64,000 nt of DNA, taken from contig NZ_JAGINM010000024.1 in the NCBI RefSeq assembly GCF_017876095.1, positions 36,865-100,864 on the forward strand. The letters run 5' to 3'. Made by a program: the position numbers and the translations under genes. The stretch comes from Azospirillum agricola. GTDB taxonomy: Bacteria > Pseudomonadota > Alphaproteobacteria > Azospirillales > Azospirillaceae. The notes below the pieces were generated by a model that was not told where the DNA came from, did no database searches, and was given only the letters and a program-made list of their open reading frames with translations. Shown piece after piece: positions 44,095-53,673 of the stretch; the first letter of the stretch is position 1, and every line of letters starts with the position of its first letter.

Positions 44095-45890
44095 GCCGGC
44101 TGCGGCGCCTCCCGCACGCCGTTCCGCGCGGCGGCCGGCACCGTCAGCGTGGCCCGGCAGCCGTCCCGCGTGTCGAAGGTCAGCCTTCCCCCGATCTGGA
44201 CGACCAGCGCGTTGACCAGCGCGGTCCCGACGCCGCCCGACGGCGGCCCGCCGGCGCAGCCGGCCCCGTCGTCGGCCACCACCAGCCGCAGTCCGGCGGC
44301 GTCATGGGCGAGCGTGACCGAGACGCAGCCCGGCCTGCCGGCCGGGAAACCGTGCTTGAGCGCGTTGCTGACCAGTTCGTTGGCGATCAGGCCGAGCGGG
44401 GTCGCCGCCTCCAGCGAGCAGATGGTCGGTTCCGCCTCGACGCGGATCGCGACCGCCTCATGCGGCCGCAAGCCCGACAGCGCGTCGCAGAGCCGCCGCA
44501 GATGGTCGGCGAAATCGAGCCGGGCGAGGTCGTCGGACAGGCAGAGCTGCTCGTGCAGCCGCCCCATCGCGGTGATCCGCCGCGACAGCGCCTCCAGCCG
44601 GTCGCGGCCGGGATCGCCCTTGGGCAGCCTGCGCATCTCCATCATCATCAGGCCGTAGACGACCTGGAGGTTGTTCTTCACGCGGTGGTGGACCTCGTGG
44701 AGCAGGGTGGTCTTCTCCTCCAGCGACTCCTTGAGGCTCCTCTCGGCGCGCCACAGCTTCCCGACATAGCTCCGGATGGCGGCGGACAGGGTGGCGACCT
44801 CGGCGTAGCGGCTCGCGGCCGGCAGGGTCGGCAACGCCCCCTCCGGAGCCGCCCCCACGGCCCCGGCCATGGCGCGGAGCGGGGCGGCGATCCAGGTCGC
44901 CAGGAGGTACCCGACGACCACCGCGAGCAGGCTGCCCGCCACGCCCCAGGCGATCACGCGGTCGCGCAGCGCCGTCACGGGGGCCATGGCCAGCGCGGCC
45001 GGCTCGCGCAGCACCACCTTCCAGCCGAGGCCCGGATAGTCGCGGTATCCCTTCGTCACGGCCAGCCCGGTCATGTAGGCGGTGCCGTCCGGCCACACAC
45101 GCAGGCCCGCCTCCGCCGACGGCGACGGCAGGTCGGCGAGGCGCTGCCCGACCAGCGGCTTCGGCCCGAGAAGGACGGTATCGTCGGCGGCGAGGATCAT
45201 CGCCTCCAGCCGCCGCCCCTCCACGATCTCGCCCAGCACCGAGCGCTCGACCTCCGTCGCCCAGTCCCAGCTCAGATGCGCCGCCACCACGCCGAGGACG
45301 GCGCCGCCCTCGTCGCGGACCGGGGCGGCGAGATCGACGAAGCGGGGAACCTCCGGGCGGTCGGCGTAGAGCAGCTTGGCAAGGACGACCGCGTCGTGGA
45401 CGTCGCCGACATAGGGACGCTCCAGCGCCTGCCGCCACCAGTCCCGCCCGTTGACGTCGCGCCCTTCGTTGACGCGGCCGGTCGCGGCCTGGAGGATGCC
45501 GCGCGGCTCGATGAAGCCGATCCAGGCGTAGTCCGGATAGGTGTCCTGAAGCTTCTGGAGCACCGCGCGGCGGGACTCGCGGGTCGCCTCGGCCGAGCGG
45601 ATCGCCTCCAGGCTCGTCACCACCAGCAGGTCGCGGTAGCGCTCGAACATGCCACGGTCCAGCTTGTCGGCGACCTGCCCGGCGTACCCATGGAGCTGGA
45701 CGCCGATCATCTGACGGATCCGGCCGCCGGCCTCGGCCTGGAGCAAGGCCGCCGTGCCGATGGTGAAGGCCAGCCCGACCCCTCCCAGACACGCCGCGAG
45801 CACCGTCCTCAGCCCTGCCCTCACGATCGCGCGCCCCTTGTCCTTGCGCGGGCTCCGGTCACAGGCCGGACGCCCAGCTCCGGGCATCAT
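44082..45890 (-). CDS. membrane sensor histidine kinase, HisKA_2 type
   Basis: 602 aa. First membrane segment about residues 24-50, a periplasmic dCache-like sensor (about 50-290; GFIEPRGILQAATGRVNEGRD), second membrane segment (about 305-330), HAMP-like linker, then HisKA_2 with phospho-accepting His in LLHEVHHRVKNNLQVV (about 398-413) and an HATPase with ANELVSNALKHG. The natural ligand is unknown. It is divergent from a stand-alone receiver (46119), with 21-bp iterons between. Confidence 0.88.
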   Translation of the reverse strand: MMPGAGRPACDRSPRKDKGRAIVRAGLRTVLAACLGGVGLAFTIGTAALLQAEAGGRIRQMIGVQLHGYAGQVADKLDRGMFERYRDLLVVTSLEAIRSAEATRESRRAVLQKLQDTYPDYAWIGFIEPRGILQAATGRVNEGRDVNGRDWWRQALERPYVGDVHDAVVLAKLLYADRPEVPRFVDLAAPVRDEGGAVLGVVAAHLSWDWATEVERSVLGEIVEGRRLEAMILAADDTVLLGPKPLVGQRLADLPSPSAEAGLRVWPDGTAYMTGLAVTKGYRDYPGLGWKVVLREPAALAMAPVTALRDRVIAWGVAGSLLAVVVGYLLATWIAAPLRAMAGAVGAAPEGALPTLPAASRYAEVATLSAAIRSYVGKLWRAERSLKESLEEKTTLLHEVHHRVKNNLQVVYGLMMMEMRRLPKGDPGRDRLEALSRRITAMGRLHEQLCLSDDLARLDFADHLRRLCDALSGLRPHEAVAIRVEAEPTICSLEAATPLGLIANELVSNALKHGFPAGRPGCVSVTLAHDAAGLRLVVADDGAGCAGGPPSGGVGTALVNALVVQIGGRLTFDTRDGCRATLTVPAAARNGVREAPQPAVAV

Positions 45891-45918
45891 AGCCTGAAAG
45901 CGCGGGGGACGGCGAGGG

Positions 45919-45981
45919 CCGGGTGCACCACCCCAAAGTCCGGGTGCGCCACACCGAAGCCCGGGCGCGCCACACCAAAGG
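45919..45981. repeat. three 21-bp tandem repeats between kinase and regulator
   Basis: Copies at 45919-45939, 45940-45960 and 45961-45981 share CCGGGYGCRCCAC.CC.AAG. 21 bp is two helical turns, so all copies face one side of the helix. The location is the divergent promoter region of the kinase at 45890 and the receiver gene at 46119. Confidence 0.85.
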
Positions 45982-46118
45982 TTGTTCAGGGCTTTTCCCT
46001 ATCGCCCTACCCCCTCCCGTCGGGCTAGGATGCCGGACCGGTTCGATGCGGGAATCGGTTCCGCGCGGCGCGTGCGCCCCACCGTCCACGCGCGTCCCAC
46101 CGCCATGGAAGAGCAGCC

Positions 46119-46499
46119 ATGCCCGAAAGCCCCCACATCCTGCTGGTCGACGACGAGGTGCTCGCCATCATGGCGCTGGAGCAGGGGCTCGTCGAAGAGG
46201 GCTTTCGCGTCACGACCGCCTTCAACGGCAAGATGGCGCTGGAGCGCTGGCGCGGCGGCCGCTTCGACGCCGTGGTCACCGACCTGCGCATGCCGGTGAT
46301 GGCGGGGGACGAGCTGATCCGGAACCTGCGCGGCGAGGCCCCCGACCTGCCCGTCGTCGTCGTCAGCGGCTACGCCACCCCCGATCTGGCCGAGCGGCTG
46401 AAGGCCAGCTTCCAGGCACCGATCCAGGTCATGAGCAAGCCCGTCCGCGTCGAGGAGATCATGGGCACCCTCCGCACGATGCTGCCCGCCCATTCCTGA
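46119..46499 (+). CDS. single-domain response regulator (CheY-like)
   Basis: 126 aa receiver without output domain. All key residues are intact: acidic pair VDDE (about 10-13), phospho-acceptor Asp in VVTDLRMP (about 54), Ser/Thr in VVVSGYA, Lys in MSKPV. Divergent from the HisKA_2 kinase at 44082-45890, its probable partner. It may work as a phosphate shuttle or sink. Confidence 0.9.
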   Translation: MPESPHILLVDDEVLAIMALEQGLVEEGFRVTTAFNGKMALERWRGGRFDAVVTDLRMPVMAGDELIRNLRGEAPDLPVVVVSGYATPDLAERLKASFQAPIQVMSKPVRVEEIMGTLRTMLPAHS

Positions 46500-46598
46500 C
46501 GGGAGCGGGCGTGGGAAGGGGGCGGGCACGCAAATCGCCGCATCCTCCGCCCAAGCCCCCGCTGGCGTCGCCCCCCGCGCCGCGCTATGTTCCCGGCC

Positions 46599-47387
46599 AT
46601 GAGCGACACGCCCCCCCGTCAGAGCAAGCCGGCCTCCGGCCCCGTCTCCGGTTCCGAAGGCAACTGGTTCGGCTTCACGCCCGTCGATCCCGACGCCAAG
46701 TCGGGGCTCGTCCGCGCCGTCTTCGGCAGCGTGGCGACCAACTACGACCTGATGAACGACCTGATGTCGGGCGGCATCCATCGGCTGTGGAAGGACACGC
46801 TGATGGCCATGGTGGCGCCCAAGCCCGACATGACGCTGCTCGACGTCGCCGGCGGCACCGGCGACATCGCCTTCCGCTTCCTGAACGGCGGCGGCGGGGC
46901 GGCGGTGGTCTGCGACATCACCGAGGCGATGGTCCGCGTCGGCCGCGACCGCGCCATCGACCGCAACATCCTGTCCGGCGTGCACTGGACCGTCGGCGAC
47001 GCCGAGAGGCTGCCGGTGGCGTCGCGCTCGGTCGACGCCTACACCATCGCCTTCGGCCTGCGCAACGTCACCCGCATCGACGAGGCGATCAAGGAGGCGC
47101 ACCGCGTCCTCAAGCCCGGTGGCAAGTTCTATTGCCTGGAGTTCAGCCACGTCGTGCTGCCGGTGCTGCGCGAGCTGTACGACCTCTATTCCTTCCAGGT
47201 GCTGCCGAAGATCGGCCGGATCGTCGCCAAGGACGAGGACAGCTACCGCTACCTCGCCGAGAGCATCCGCCGCTTCCCGCCCCAGGCGGATCTCGCCAAG
47301 CGGATCGAGGCCGCCGGCTTCGCGTCGGTGCGGGTGCGCAACCTGACGGGCGGGATCGCCGCCATCCATTCCGGCTGGCGCATCTAG
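46599..47387 (+). CDS. ubiE: demethylmenaquinone/ubiquinone C-methyltransferase
   Basis: 262 aa. SAM-dependent C-methylation of the quinone ring. NYDLMNDLMSGGIHRLWKD, LLDVAGGTGDIAFR (SAM site, about residues 83-96) and FGLRNVTRIDEAI plus YRYLAESIRRFPPQ are UbiE hallmarks. ATG 46599 is chosen; 46587 is possible. It lies 13 bp before ubiB. Confidence 0.97.
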   Translation: MSDTPPRQSKPASGPVSGSEGNWFGFTPVDPDAKSGLVRAVFGSVATNYDLMNDLMSGGIHRLWKDTLMAMVAPKPDMTLLDVAGGTGDIAFRFLNGGGGAAVVCDITEAMVRVGRDRAIDRNILSGVHWTVGDAERLPVASRSVDAYTIAFGLRNVTRIDEAIKEAHRVLKPGGKFYCLEFSHVVLPVLRELYDLYSFQVLPKIGRIVAKDEDSYRYLAESIRRFPPQADLAKRIEAAGFASVRVRNLTGGIAAIHSGWRI

Positions 47388-47400
47388 AGGCGATTTCCCC

Positions 47401-48939
47401 GTGTTCCGCATCCTGCGCAATCTCGTCCGCCTCGCGGTCATCGGCCGCACGGCCGCCCGCCACGACGCGCTGCCCGCGACCCTGCTCGGCACCGCGCCCG
47501 GCCTGCTGTGGCTGTGGCGCCGCGTCGCCCGGCGCAACGTGCCCGGCCGCGACGGCGAACGGCTGGCCCGCGCGCTGGCCGAACTGGGGCCGACCTACAT
47601 CAAGCTCGGGCAGCTCCTCTCCACCCGCTCCGACCTCGTCGGCGAGCGGATGGCGGTCGATCTCGCCGAGTTGCAGGACAAGCTGCCGCCCTTCCCGGGC
47701 GCCCAGGCCCGCGCCATCGTCGAGGCCGAGTTCGGACAGCCGATCCAGGCGCTGTTCCGGAGCTTCGAGGACCGGCCGGTCGCCGCCGCCTCCATCGCGC
47801 AGGTGCATTTCGCGGTGACGGCCGACGGCGAGGAGGTCGCGGTCAAGGTGCTGCGCCCCGGCATCGAGGCCGCCTTCGAACGCGACATCGACCTGTTCTA
47901 CTGGCTGGCGGCGCTCGCCGAGTTCGTCCTGCCCAAGCTGCGCCGCCTGCGCCTGCGCGAGGTGGTCGACACCTTCGCCCGCACCTCGCGGCTGGAGATG
48001 GACCTGCGGATGGAGGCCGCCGCCGCGTCGGAGCTGGGCGGCAACTTCACCAACGACCCGACCTTCAACGTTCCCCGCATCGACTGGGAGCGCACCGGCG
48101 GCCGGGTGCTGACGCTGGAGCGCATCCGCGGCTTCAAGGTGGACGAGGCGGCGCGCATCGAGGACGCCGGCTTCGACCGCGACGAGATCCTGGCGATGGC
48201 GTCGGCCAGCTTCTTCAACCAGGTGTTCCGCGACGGTTTCTTCCACGCCGACCTGCACCCCGGCAACCTGTTCATCAACGAGCAGGGCACCATCACCGCG
48301 GTCGATTTCGGCATCATGGGCCGGCTCGACCGGGCGACGCGCACCTACCTCGCCGACATGCTGATCGGCTTCCTGACCGGCGACTACCGCCGCGTCGCCG
48401 TCGTGCATTTCGAGGCCGGCTACGTCCCCCGCCACCAGTCGATCGAGGTCTTCACCCAGGCCTGCCGCGCCATCGGCGAGCCGTTGCAGAACAAGCCGCT
48501 GAACGAGATCTCGGTCGGCCGGCTGCTCGCCCAGCTCTTCGCCGTCACCGAACAGTTCGAGATGGAGACGCAGCCGCAGCTCCTGCTGCTCCAGAAGAGC
48601 ATGCTGACGGCCGAGGGGGTCGGGCGCCTGCTGAACCCGAACATCAACATGTGGGAGCTGGCGCGGCCGCTGATCGAGGAGTGGATGCGCGAGAACCGCG
48701 GACCGGAGGCCCAGTTCCTGGAGGACGCCAACGCGGCGCTGTCCACGGTCCGCCGCGTGCCCGCCCTGGTCCGCGAGGCCGAGCGTGTGGTCGCCGACAT
48801 GGCCGACGGCGGCCTGCGCCTGCACCCGGCGACGGTGCGCCAGATGCTCCAGGGCTGGAACCGCCGCCGGCGCGGCGAGCGCGCCGCCCTGTGGGTCATC
48901 GCCGCGCTGCTCGCCGTGATCGCCGTCCGGCTCGTCTGA
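47401..48939 (+). CDS. ubiB: ubiquinone biosynthesis protein UbiB (ABC1 kinase-like)
   Basis: 512 aa with GTG start (MFRILRNLVRL). The KxGQ motif (YIKLGQLLSTR, about residues 63-73), the Ala-rich nucleotide loop AAASIAQVH, ADLHPGN and VDFGIMGRL define the UbiB atypical kinase family. Two C-terminal membrane segments are usual; one clear segment is seen (LWVIAALLAVIAVRLV). Directly after ubiE. The dfp/coaBC gene often found next is absent. Confidence 0.96.
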   Translation: MFRILRNLVRLAVIGRTAARHDALPATLLGTAPGLLWLWRRVARRNVPGRDGERLARALAELGPTYIKLGQLLSTRSDLVGERMAVDLAELQDKLPPFPGAQARAIVEAEFGQPIQALFRSFEDRPVAAASIAQVHFAVTADGEEVAVKVLRPGIEAAFERDIDLFYWLAALAEFVLPKLRRLRLREVVDTFARTSRLEMDLRMEAAAASELGGNFTNDPTFNVPRIDWERTGGRVLTLERIRGFKVDEAARIEDAGFDRDEILAMASASFFNQVFRDGFFHADLHPGNLFINEQGTITAVDFGIMGRLDRATRTYLADMLIGFLTGDYRRVAVVHFEAGYVPRHQSIEVFTQACRAIGEPLQNKPLNEISVGRLLAQLFAVTEQFEMETQPQLLLLQKSMLTAEGVGRLLNPNINMWELARPLIEEWMRENRGPEAQFLEDANAALSTVRRVPALVREAERVVADMADGGLRLHPATVRQMLQGWNRRRRGERAALWVIAALLAVIAVRLV

Positions 48940-49058
48940 TTTCCTGACCTTCGACCGATCGGCAGCCGCGTGACACCGCCGAAAGGCAGGGTTACGATGT
49001 TGCGTTGCCACGCTACCATCCTGACCCGGACCGAAGGGATCGTCAGACGACCGACCGC

Positions 49059-50750
49059 ATGGATCTGCCCCAGCCACCGGCCGCCGTGCCTTCGACGGGA
49101 GCCCCCGCCTCGTTCCGGAAGCCGCGCCTGGAGGCGGCCATCGGCTGGCTCGCGGCCTGCGGTCTGGTCTTCCTCGCCAGCGTCACCGTCATCGTCGGCG
49201 TGCAGTCGCGCGAGCGCGCCCTGGCCAACGCCCAGGACCGCGCCCTGGCCGCCGTCCGCGTCCTGGCGGAACACGCCGCCCGCCTGTTCGACGCCGCCGA
49301 CCTGCTGGTCGAATACGCGGTGCAGGAGACGACCGGGCTGGACTGGGACGGCATCGCCGGCTCGCGGACCCTGTGGGAGCGGCTGGACAGCCAGCGCGCC
49401 CGCCTGCCCTTCCTCGACGCCGTCTGGCTGAACGACCAGACCGGACAGCTGCGCCTGACCACCATCGCCTTCCCGTCGCCCCCGTCGGACGCCTCCGACC
49501 GCGAGATGTTCCATTTCCACCGCGCCAACCCGGACCGCCCCTACATCAGCGAGCGCATTGTCGGGCGGATCACCAACAAGGCGTCCTTCCTGCTGAGCCG
49601 CCGCCTGTCCGCCCCGGACGGCGCCTTTCGCGGCATGGCCTCCGTCACCATCGATCCCGCCTATCTGTCCGGCTTCTACAAGGAGCTGGAGCTGTCCTAC
49701 GAGCCGGTGACGGCGATGGTCCGCGACCAGGACCTGAGCGTGCTGGTCCGCGAACCGGACCGTTCGGCCGGTGCTCCCACCCCCCTGTCCGAAACCGGGC
49801 GCCGCGCCATCCGTGCCACCCCCGCCGGCGGCATCGTCAGCGACGAGTCGATCATCTTCGCCCACCGCCAGGTGGAGAACTGGCCGGTCCACGTCGTCGT
49901 CCAGCACGACGTCGCCCCGGTGCTCGACGCCTGGAGCCGCGCCATCACGCCCTATGTCGGGCTGGCCGCCGCCGCCGCCCTGGCGCTGCTCGCCCTGTCG
50001 CTCTTCGGTTTCCGGCAGGCGCGGGCCGCCCGGCTGGTGCAGAGCGAGCTGGAGGCGCGGGTGCGCGACCGCACCGCCTCGCTGGAGCAGGCGGTCGGCG
50101 AGCGCGACAGCGCGCTGGCGGAAAAGGACCTGCTGATGCGCGAGGTCAACCACCGCATCAAGAACAGCCTCCAGGTCGTCTCCAGCCTGCTGAGCCTTCA
50201 GGCGCAATCAGCCGGCGACCTGCGGCTGCGCGCCCAGCTCGACGAGGCCGGGCGGCGGGTGCAGGCGATCAGCGACATCCACCGCCTCCTCTACCGGATC
50301 GACGACGTCCGCTTCATCCCCTTCCACGATTACCTGACCGCGCTGTGCCGCGACCTCGAACGCTCGGCCCTGTCGGAGGGCGGCGGCTGGCGGCTGGAGC
50401 TGGCGGTGGAGCCGGTCGAGGTGCCGACCGACCAGGCCGTCCCCCTTGGGCTGATCGCCAACGAGCTGGTGATGAACGCGATCAAGCACGCCTACCCGGA
50501 CCGCCGCGCCGACGGGCCGCCGCACCCGATCGCCGTCGGGCTGGCGCGCGAGCCGTCGGGCGCGATCCGCCTGACGGTGTCCGACCATGGCGTCGGGCTG
50601 CCGGCCGGGTTCGACTGGCGCCGCAGCCGCAGCCTGGGCATGCGCCTGGTCCACACGCTGTCGGGCCAGCTCGGCGCGACGCTGGCGGTCGAACCGATCG
50701 CCCCCGGCACCCGCTTCACCGTCCGCATGCCCGCCGCGCGCCCGGCCTGA
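49059..50750 (+). CDS. membrane sensor histidine kinase, HisKA_2 type
   Basis: 563 aa. Membrane segment about residues 28-49, periplasmic dCache-like sensor to about 300 (DREMFHFHRANPDRPYISERI, given in part as DREMFHFHRANPDR), second segment about 308-330, coiled coil, HisKA_2 with LLMREVNHRIKNSLQVVSSL (about 365-385) and HATPase with ANELVMNAIKHAYPD. No receiver gene is adjacent. The start is uncertain; ATG 49059 gives a normal N-terminus, TTG 49005 is possible. Confidence 0.87.
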   Translation: MDLPQPPAAVPSTGAPASFRKPRLEAAIGWLAACGLVFLASVTVIVGVQSRERALANAQDRALAAVRVLAEHAARLFDAADLLVEYAVQETTGLDWDGIAGSRTLWERLDSQRARLPFLDAVWLNDQTGQLRLTTIAFPSPPSDASDREMFHFHRANPDRPYISERIVGRITNKASFLLSRRLSAPDGAFRGMASVTIDPAYLSGFYKELELSYEPVTAMVRDQDLSVLVREPDRSAGAPTPLSETGRRAIRATPAGGIVSDESIIFAHRQVENWPVHVVVQHDVAPVLDAWSRAITPYVGLAAAAALALLALSLFGFRQARAARLVQSELEARVRDRTASLEQAVGERDSALAEKDLLMREVNHRIKNSLQVVSSLLSLQAQSAGDLRLRAQLDEAGRRVQAISDIHRLLYRIDDVRFIPFHDYLTALCRDLERSALSEGGGWRLELAVEPVEVPTDQAVPLGLIANELVMNAIKHAYPDRRADGPPHPIAVGLAREPSGAIRLTVSDHGVGLPAGFDWRRSRSLGMRLVHTLSGQLGATLAVEPIAPGTRFTVRMPAARPA

Positions 50751-50977
50751 CGAACGGGACGCCCCATGTTCGCGTCTCCGCACCGACGCGCCGGACGCCC
50801 GCAAGGAGCGGTGGCGGAGCCGGACGGCACACTCATACCGGGATATGATCTCCGAAAGAGACAATCATAGGGATGCGGTATCCCTTGCGGAACCCGCGGG
50901 CAAGGTGGAAGATGGGACGTCGGCGGGGTTGTTTTCCCGGATGGGAAACACACCGCCCTTCGCATCTCCCCGCACCG

Positions 50978-51928
50978 ATGCCGGACCACGCGATCGTGTC
51001 AGCACCAGCCCCGAGCCTGACCATCCTCCCCTCGACCTCCAGCCGCATGGTCGAGGCGGTGTTCTGGATGCTCGGCTCGGCCCTGGTCTTCGCCGCCGGC
51101 AACGCGGCGATCCGGCACGTCACACTGGAGCTTCATCCCTTCCAGGTGGTGTTCTTCCGCAATCTGTTCAGCCTGATGATCATGCTGCCCTGGGCGCTGA
51201 CCAGCGGCGCCGCCACCTTCCGCGCGGTGGCCTCGGGCGGGCGGATGGGGCTGTACGTGTCGCGGTCGCTGACCAGCCTCGTCGCGATGATGGCGTGGTT
51301 CTACGGCGTCGCCCACATTCCGCTCGCCACCGCGACGGCGGTCAGCTTCGCCACCCCGCTGTTCGTCGCCATCGGCGCCGCCCTGTTCCTGGGGGAGTCG
51401 GTCCGGATGCGCCGCTGGGGCGCCATCGGCGTCGGCTTCGCCGGGGTGCTGATCGTGCTGCGGCCCAGCGGCGGGGACGCCATCGGCGAAGGCGCGCTTC
51501 TCGCCCTCTCCATGCTGCTTCTGCATTGCATGACCGCCGCCGCCACCATCCTGCAAATGCGGACGCAGGCCAGGACGGACGGCACCGCCGTGGTGGTCAC
51601 CTATCTCAGCCTGTTCGTCACGCCGATGGCGCTGGTTCCGGCCCTGTTCGTCTGGGTCTGGCCAAGCTGGACGATGCTCGGCTGGCTGGCGGCGCTGGGC
51701 GCGCTTCTGACGCTGGGCCAGCTCGCCATGACCCGCGCCATGGCGCTCGCCGAAGCCTCGACGATGATGCCCTACGATTACGCGCGGCTTCCCTTCAGCG
51801 CCGTGATCGCGTGGCTCGCCTTCGGCGAAACGATGGATGCGTGGGGATGGGCCGGCGCCACGGTCATCGCCGGCTCGGCGGTCTACACCATGCACCGGGA
51901 CGCCACCCAGGGCCGGCGGGGCACCTGA
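50978..51928 (+). CDS. EamA/DMT-family membrane transporter
   Basis: About 316 aa, ten membrane segments in two EamA repeats (FWMLGSALVFAAGNAAIRHV; ALLALSMLLLHCMTAAATIL). Second of the three such transporters in this window. Substrate unknown. Starts at 50873 or 51047 are also possible; ATG 50978 is kept. Upstream 50751-50977 holds no gene I can support. Confidence 0.82.
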   Translation: MPDHAIVSAPAPSLTILPSTSSRMVEAVFWMLGSALVFAAGNAAIRHVTLELHPFQVVFFRNLFSLMIMLPWALTSGAATFRAVASGGRMGLYVSRSLTSLVAMMAWFYGVAHIPLATATAVSFATPLFVAIGAALFLGESVRMRRWGAIGVGFAGVLIVLRPSGGDAIGEGALLALSMLLLHCMTAAATILQMRTQARTDGTAVVVTYLSLFVTPMALVPALFVWVWPSWTMLGWLAALGALLTLGQLAMTRAMALAEASTMMPYDYARLPFSAVIAWLAFGETMDAWGWAGATVIAGSAVYTMHRDATQGRRGT

Positions 51929-51947
51929 GTGACTGGCCGCCGGCCAG

Positions 51948-52358
51948 TCAGCCGGCCGGCTGGGGTCCGTCTCCCATCCCAGCCTTGTCCAGGCCGGCCG
52001 TTTCCGCGCGCAGCGCCTTTTGCGCCCGCAGCCAGTGCTCCGGCGTCAGGTTGGTGCGCACCGCCTGGATGGCCGCCGCCAGCACCGCCGCGTCGTCGGT
52101 GAAGCCGGCGACCAGCAGCCAGTCCGGCAAGGCATCCACCGGCAGCACGAAATAGGCCAGCGCGCCCATCAGGACCGCCTTCACCTTGAACGGGGTTCCC
52201 GAATCGGTCGCGCAGAAATAGGCCGCCAGCAACTCCTCCAGGAACGGAATCCGGTGCAGGTTGGCCCGCAGCTTCCGCCAGAAATTGCGGCGGACGAAGC
52301 GCTCCTCACGCTCCACGCGGGCAGGGTCGTAGAGAACCAGATCGGTGCCGGTCGGCAT
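51948..52358 (-). CDS. DUF1232 (YkvA-family) membrane-associated protein
   Basis: 136 aa. The DUF1232 core KVKAVLMGALAYFVLPVDALPDWLLVAGFTDDAAVLAAAI (given in part: YFVLPVDALPDWL) spans about residues 48-95. Function unknown in the family. GGGAG 8 nt upstream supports ATG 52358. Convergent with the EamA gene and divergent from the SDR gene. Confidence 0.85.
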   Translation of the reverse strand: MPTGTDLVLYDPARVEREERFVRRNFWRKLRANLHRIPFLEELLAAYFCATDSGTPFKVKAVLMGALAYFVLPVDALPDWLLVAGFTDDAAVLAAAIQAVRTNLTPEHWLRAQKALRAETAGLDKAGMGDGPQPAG

Positions 52359-52491
52359 GGACTCTCCCGGTGGGCTTGACCATACGGTAGGGTGTGGTGA
52401 AGGCTCGCATCGGCTATACAGGTGCGATCGCGCAGCGACACCCGCAAGGCCGGCGCAACGGTCCGCCGGCCGCAATTAAGGAGGAGACGCC

Positions 52492-53253
52492 ATGAACATC
52501 GCAGGTTTGTCCGCCATCGTGACCGGCGGCGGTTCGGGCATGGGGGCGGCGACCGCCCGTCATCTCGCCAGCCTGGGCGCCAAGGTGACGGTGCTCGACG
52601 TCAACGAGGACGCGGTCCTGAAGACGGCGCACGAGATCGGCGGGCTGGGTCTGGTCTGCGACGTGACCGACAGCGGCTCGGCCGAGCGCGCCTTCGACCA
52701 GGCCCGCTCGGCGCACGGCCCGGCCCGCATCGCGGTGAACTGCGCCGGCATCGCCCCGGCCCAGCGCATCGTCGGCCGCGACGGCCCGATGCCGCTGGAA
52801 TCCTTCCGCGCGGTGATCGAGGTCAACCTGATCGGCAGCTTCAACGTCCTGCGTCTGGCCGCGGCCGACATGGCGAAGCTGGAACCTCTCGATTCCGGCG
52901 AGCGCGGCGTGATCGTCAACACCGCCTCGGTCGCCGCCTATGAGGGGCAGATCGGGCAGGCCGCCTACGCCGCCTCCAAGGGCGGCATCGTCGCGCTGAC
53001 CATCTGCGCCGCCCGCGACCTCGCCCGCAGCGCCATCCGCGTGATGACGGTGGCGCCCGGCCTGATCGGCACGCCGATGCTGCTGAACATGCCGCAGGAG
53101 GTCCAGGACAGCCTCGCCGCGACGGTCCCCTTCCCCAAGCGCTTCGGCAAGCCGGAGGAGTACGCCCGCCTCGTCCAGCACATCGTCGAGAACGAGATGC
53201 TGAACGGCGACGTCATCCGCCTGGACGGCGCCATCCGCATGGCCCCGCAGTAA
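52492..53253 (+). CDS. short-chain dehydrogenase (3-hydroxy-2-methylbutyryl-CoA dehydrogenase-like)
   Basis: 253 aa classical SDR. NAD motif TGGGSGMGAA (about residues 11-20), NCAG, catalytic Ser in NTASVAAYEG, YAASK (Tyr-Lys, about 164-168), and PGLIGTPML. The sequence resembles HSD17B10/FabG-like enzymes of isoleucine or fatty-acid breakdown. Strong ribosome site AAGGAGGAG. Monocistronic. Confidence 0.88.
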   Translation: MNIAGLSAIVTGGGSGMGAATARHLASLGAKVTVLDVNEDAVLKTAHEIGGLGLVCDVTDSGSAERAFDQARSAHGPARIAVNCAGIAPAQRIVGRDGPMPLESFRAVIEVNLIGSFNVLRLAAADMAKLEPLDSGERGVIVNTASVAAYEGQIGQAAYAASKGGIVALTICAARDLARSAIRVMTVAPGLIGTPMLLNMPQEVQDSLAATVPFPKRFGKPEEYARLVQHIVENEMLNGDVIRLDGAIRMAPQ

Positions 53254-53353
53254 CAACGGCCTTTCCGTCGCCCCGGTCTCGGAGCGGCCCCGGACCGGGC
53301 GCCGCTCCGAGGCCGGAAGCGAATCCCTGTCCCGACCGACGCTGCGGGCAGGC

Positions 53354-53662
53354 TCAGGACATCGAGCGGGCCGCGGCGGCGACGGCGCGGCGGGCGTTGC
53401 CGGAGCCTATGCGCCCGCACATCGTCTCCAACTCCCGAATCCGGGCCTCGCACCGCTCGGCATCGGCGAGCAGCATCGCGACGCAGCCGGCAAAGCCGCG
53501 CCCCTTCATCCGGCGGGCATCGTCCCGGTTGCCCGCCGCGCGCTGGCGAAGCTGGGCGATGGACAGATGATCGATCTGGGGCAGATGGGCGGCCTCCTCC
53601 CGGCCGGCATCGGAAACCACGAAGGCGCCTTCCATCGGAGGCGTGTTGACGGGTGTCGTCAC
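53354..53662 (-). CDS. small hypothetical protein (GTG start)
   Basis: 102 aa, no recognised domain. A polar N-terminus is followed by a helical, charged region (LSIAQLRQRAAGNRDDARRMKG) and a C-terminal part with Cys-containing helices (FAGCVAMLLADAERCEARIRELETMCG). AAGGAGG 5-6 nt upstream identifies GTG 53662. The gene lies 11 bp downstream of the 175-aa gene, so they are probably one unit. Confidence 0.6.
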   Translation of the reverse strand: MTTPVNTPPMEGAFVVSDAGREEAAHLPQIDHLSIAQLRQRAAGNRDDARRMKGRGFAGCVAMLLADAERCEARIRELETMCGRIGSGNARRAVAAAARSMS

Positions 53663-53673
53663 CGCGACCTCCT

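Noticed and set aside
50820..50900. Interrupted inverted repeat around ATGATC...ATCAT upstream of the EamA gene
   Set aside because: Arms are short and broken by unpaired bases; not better than chance by eye.
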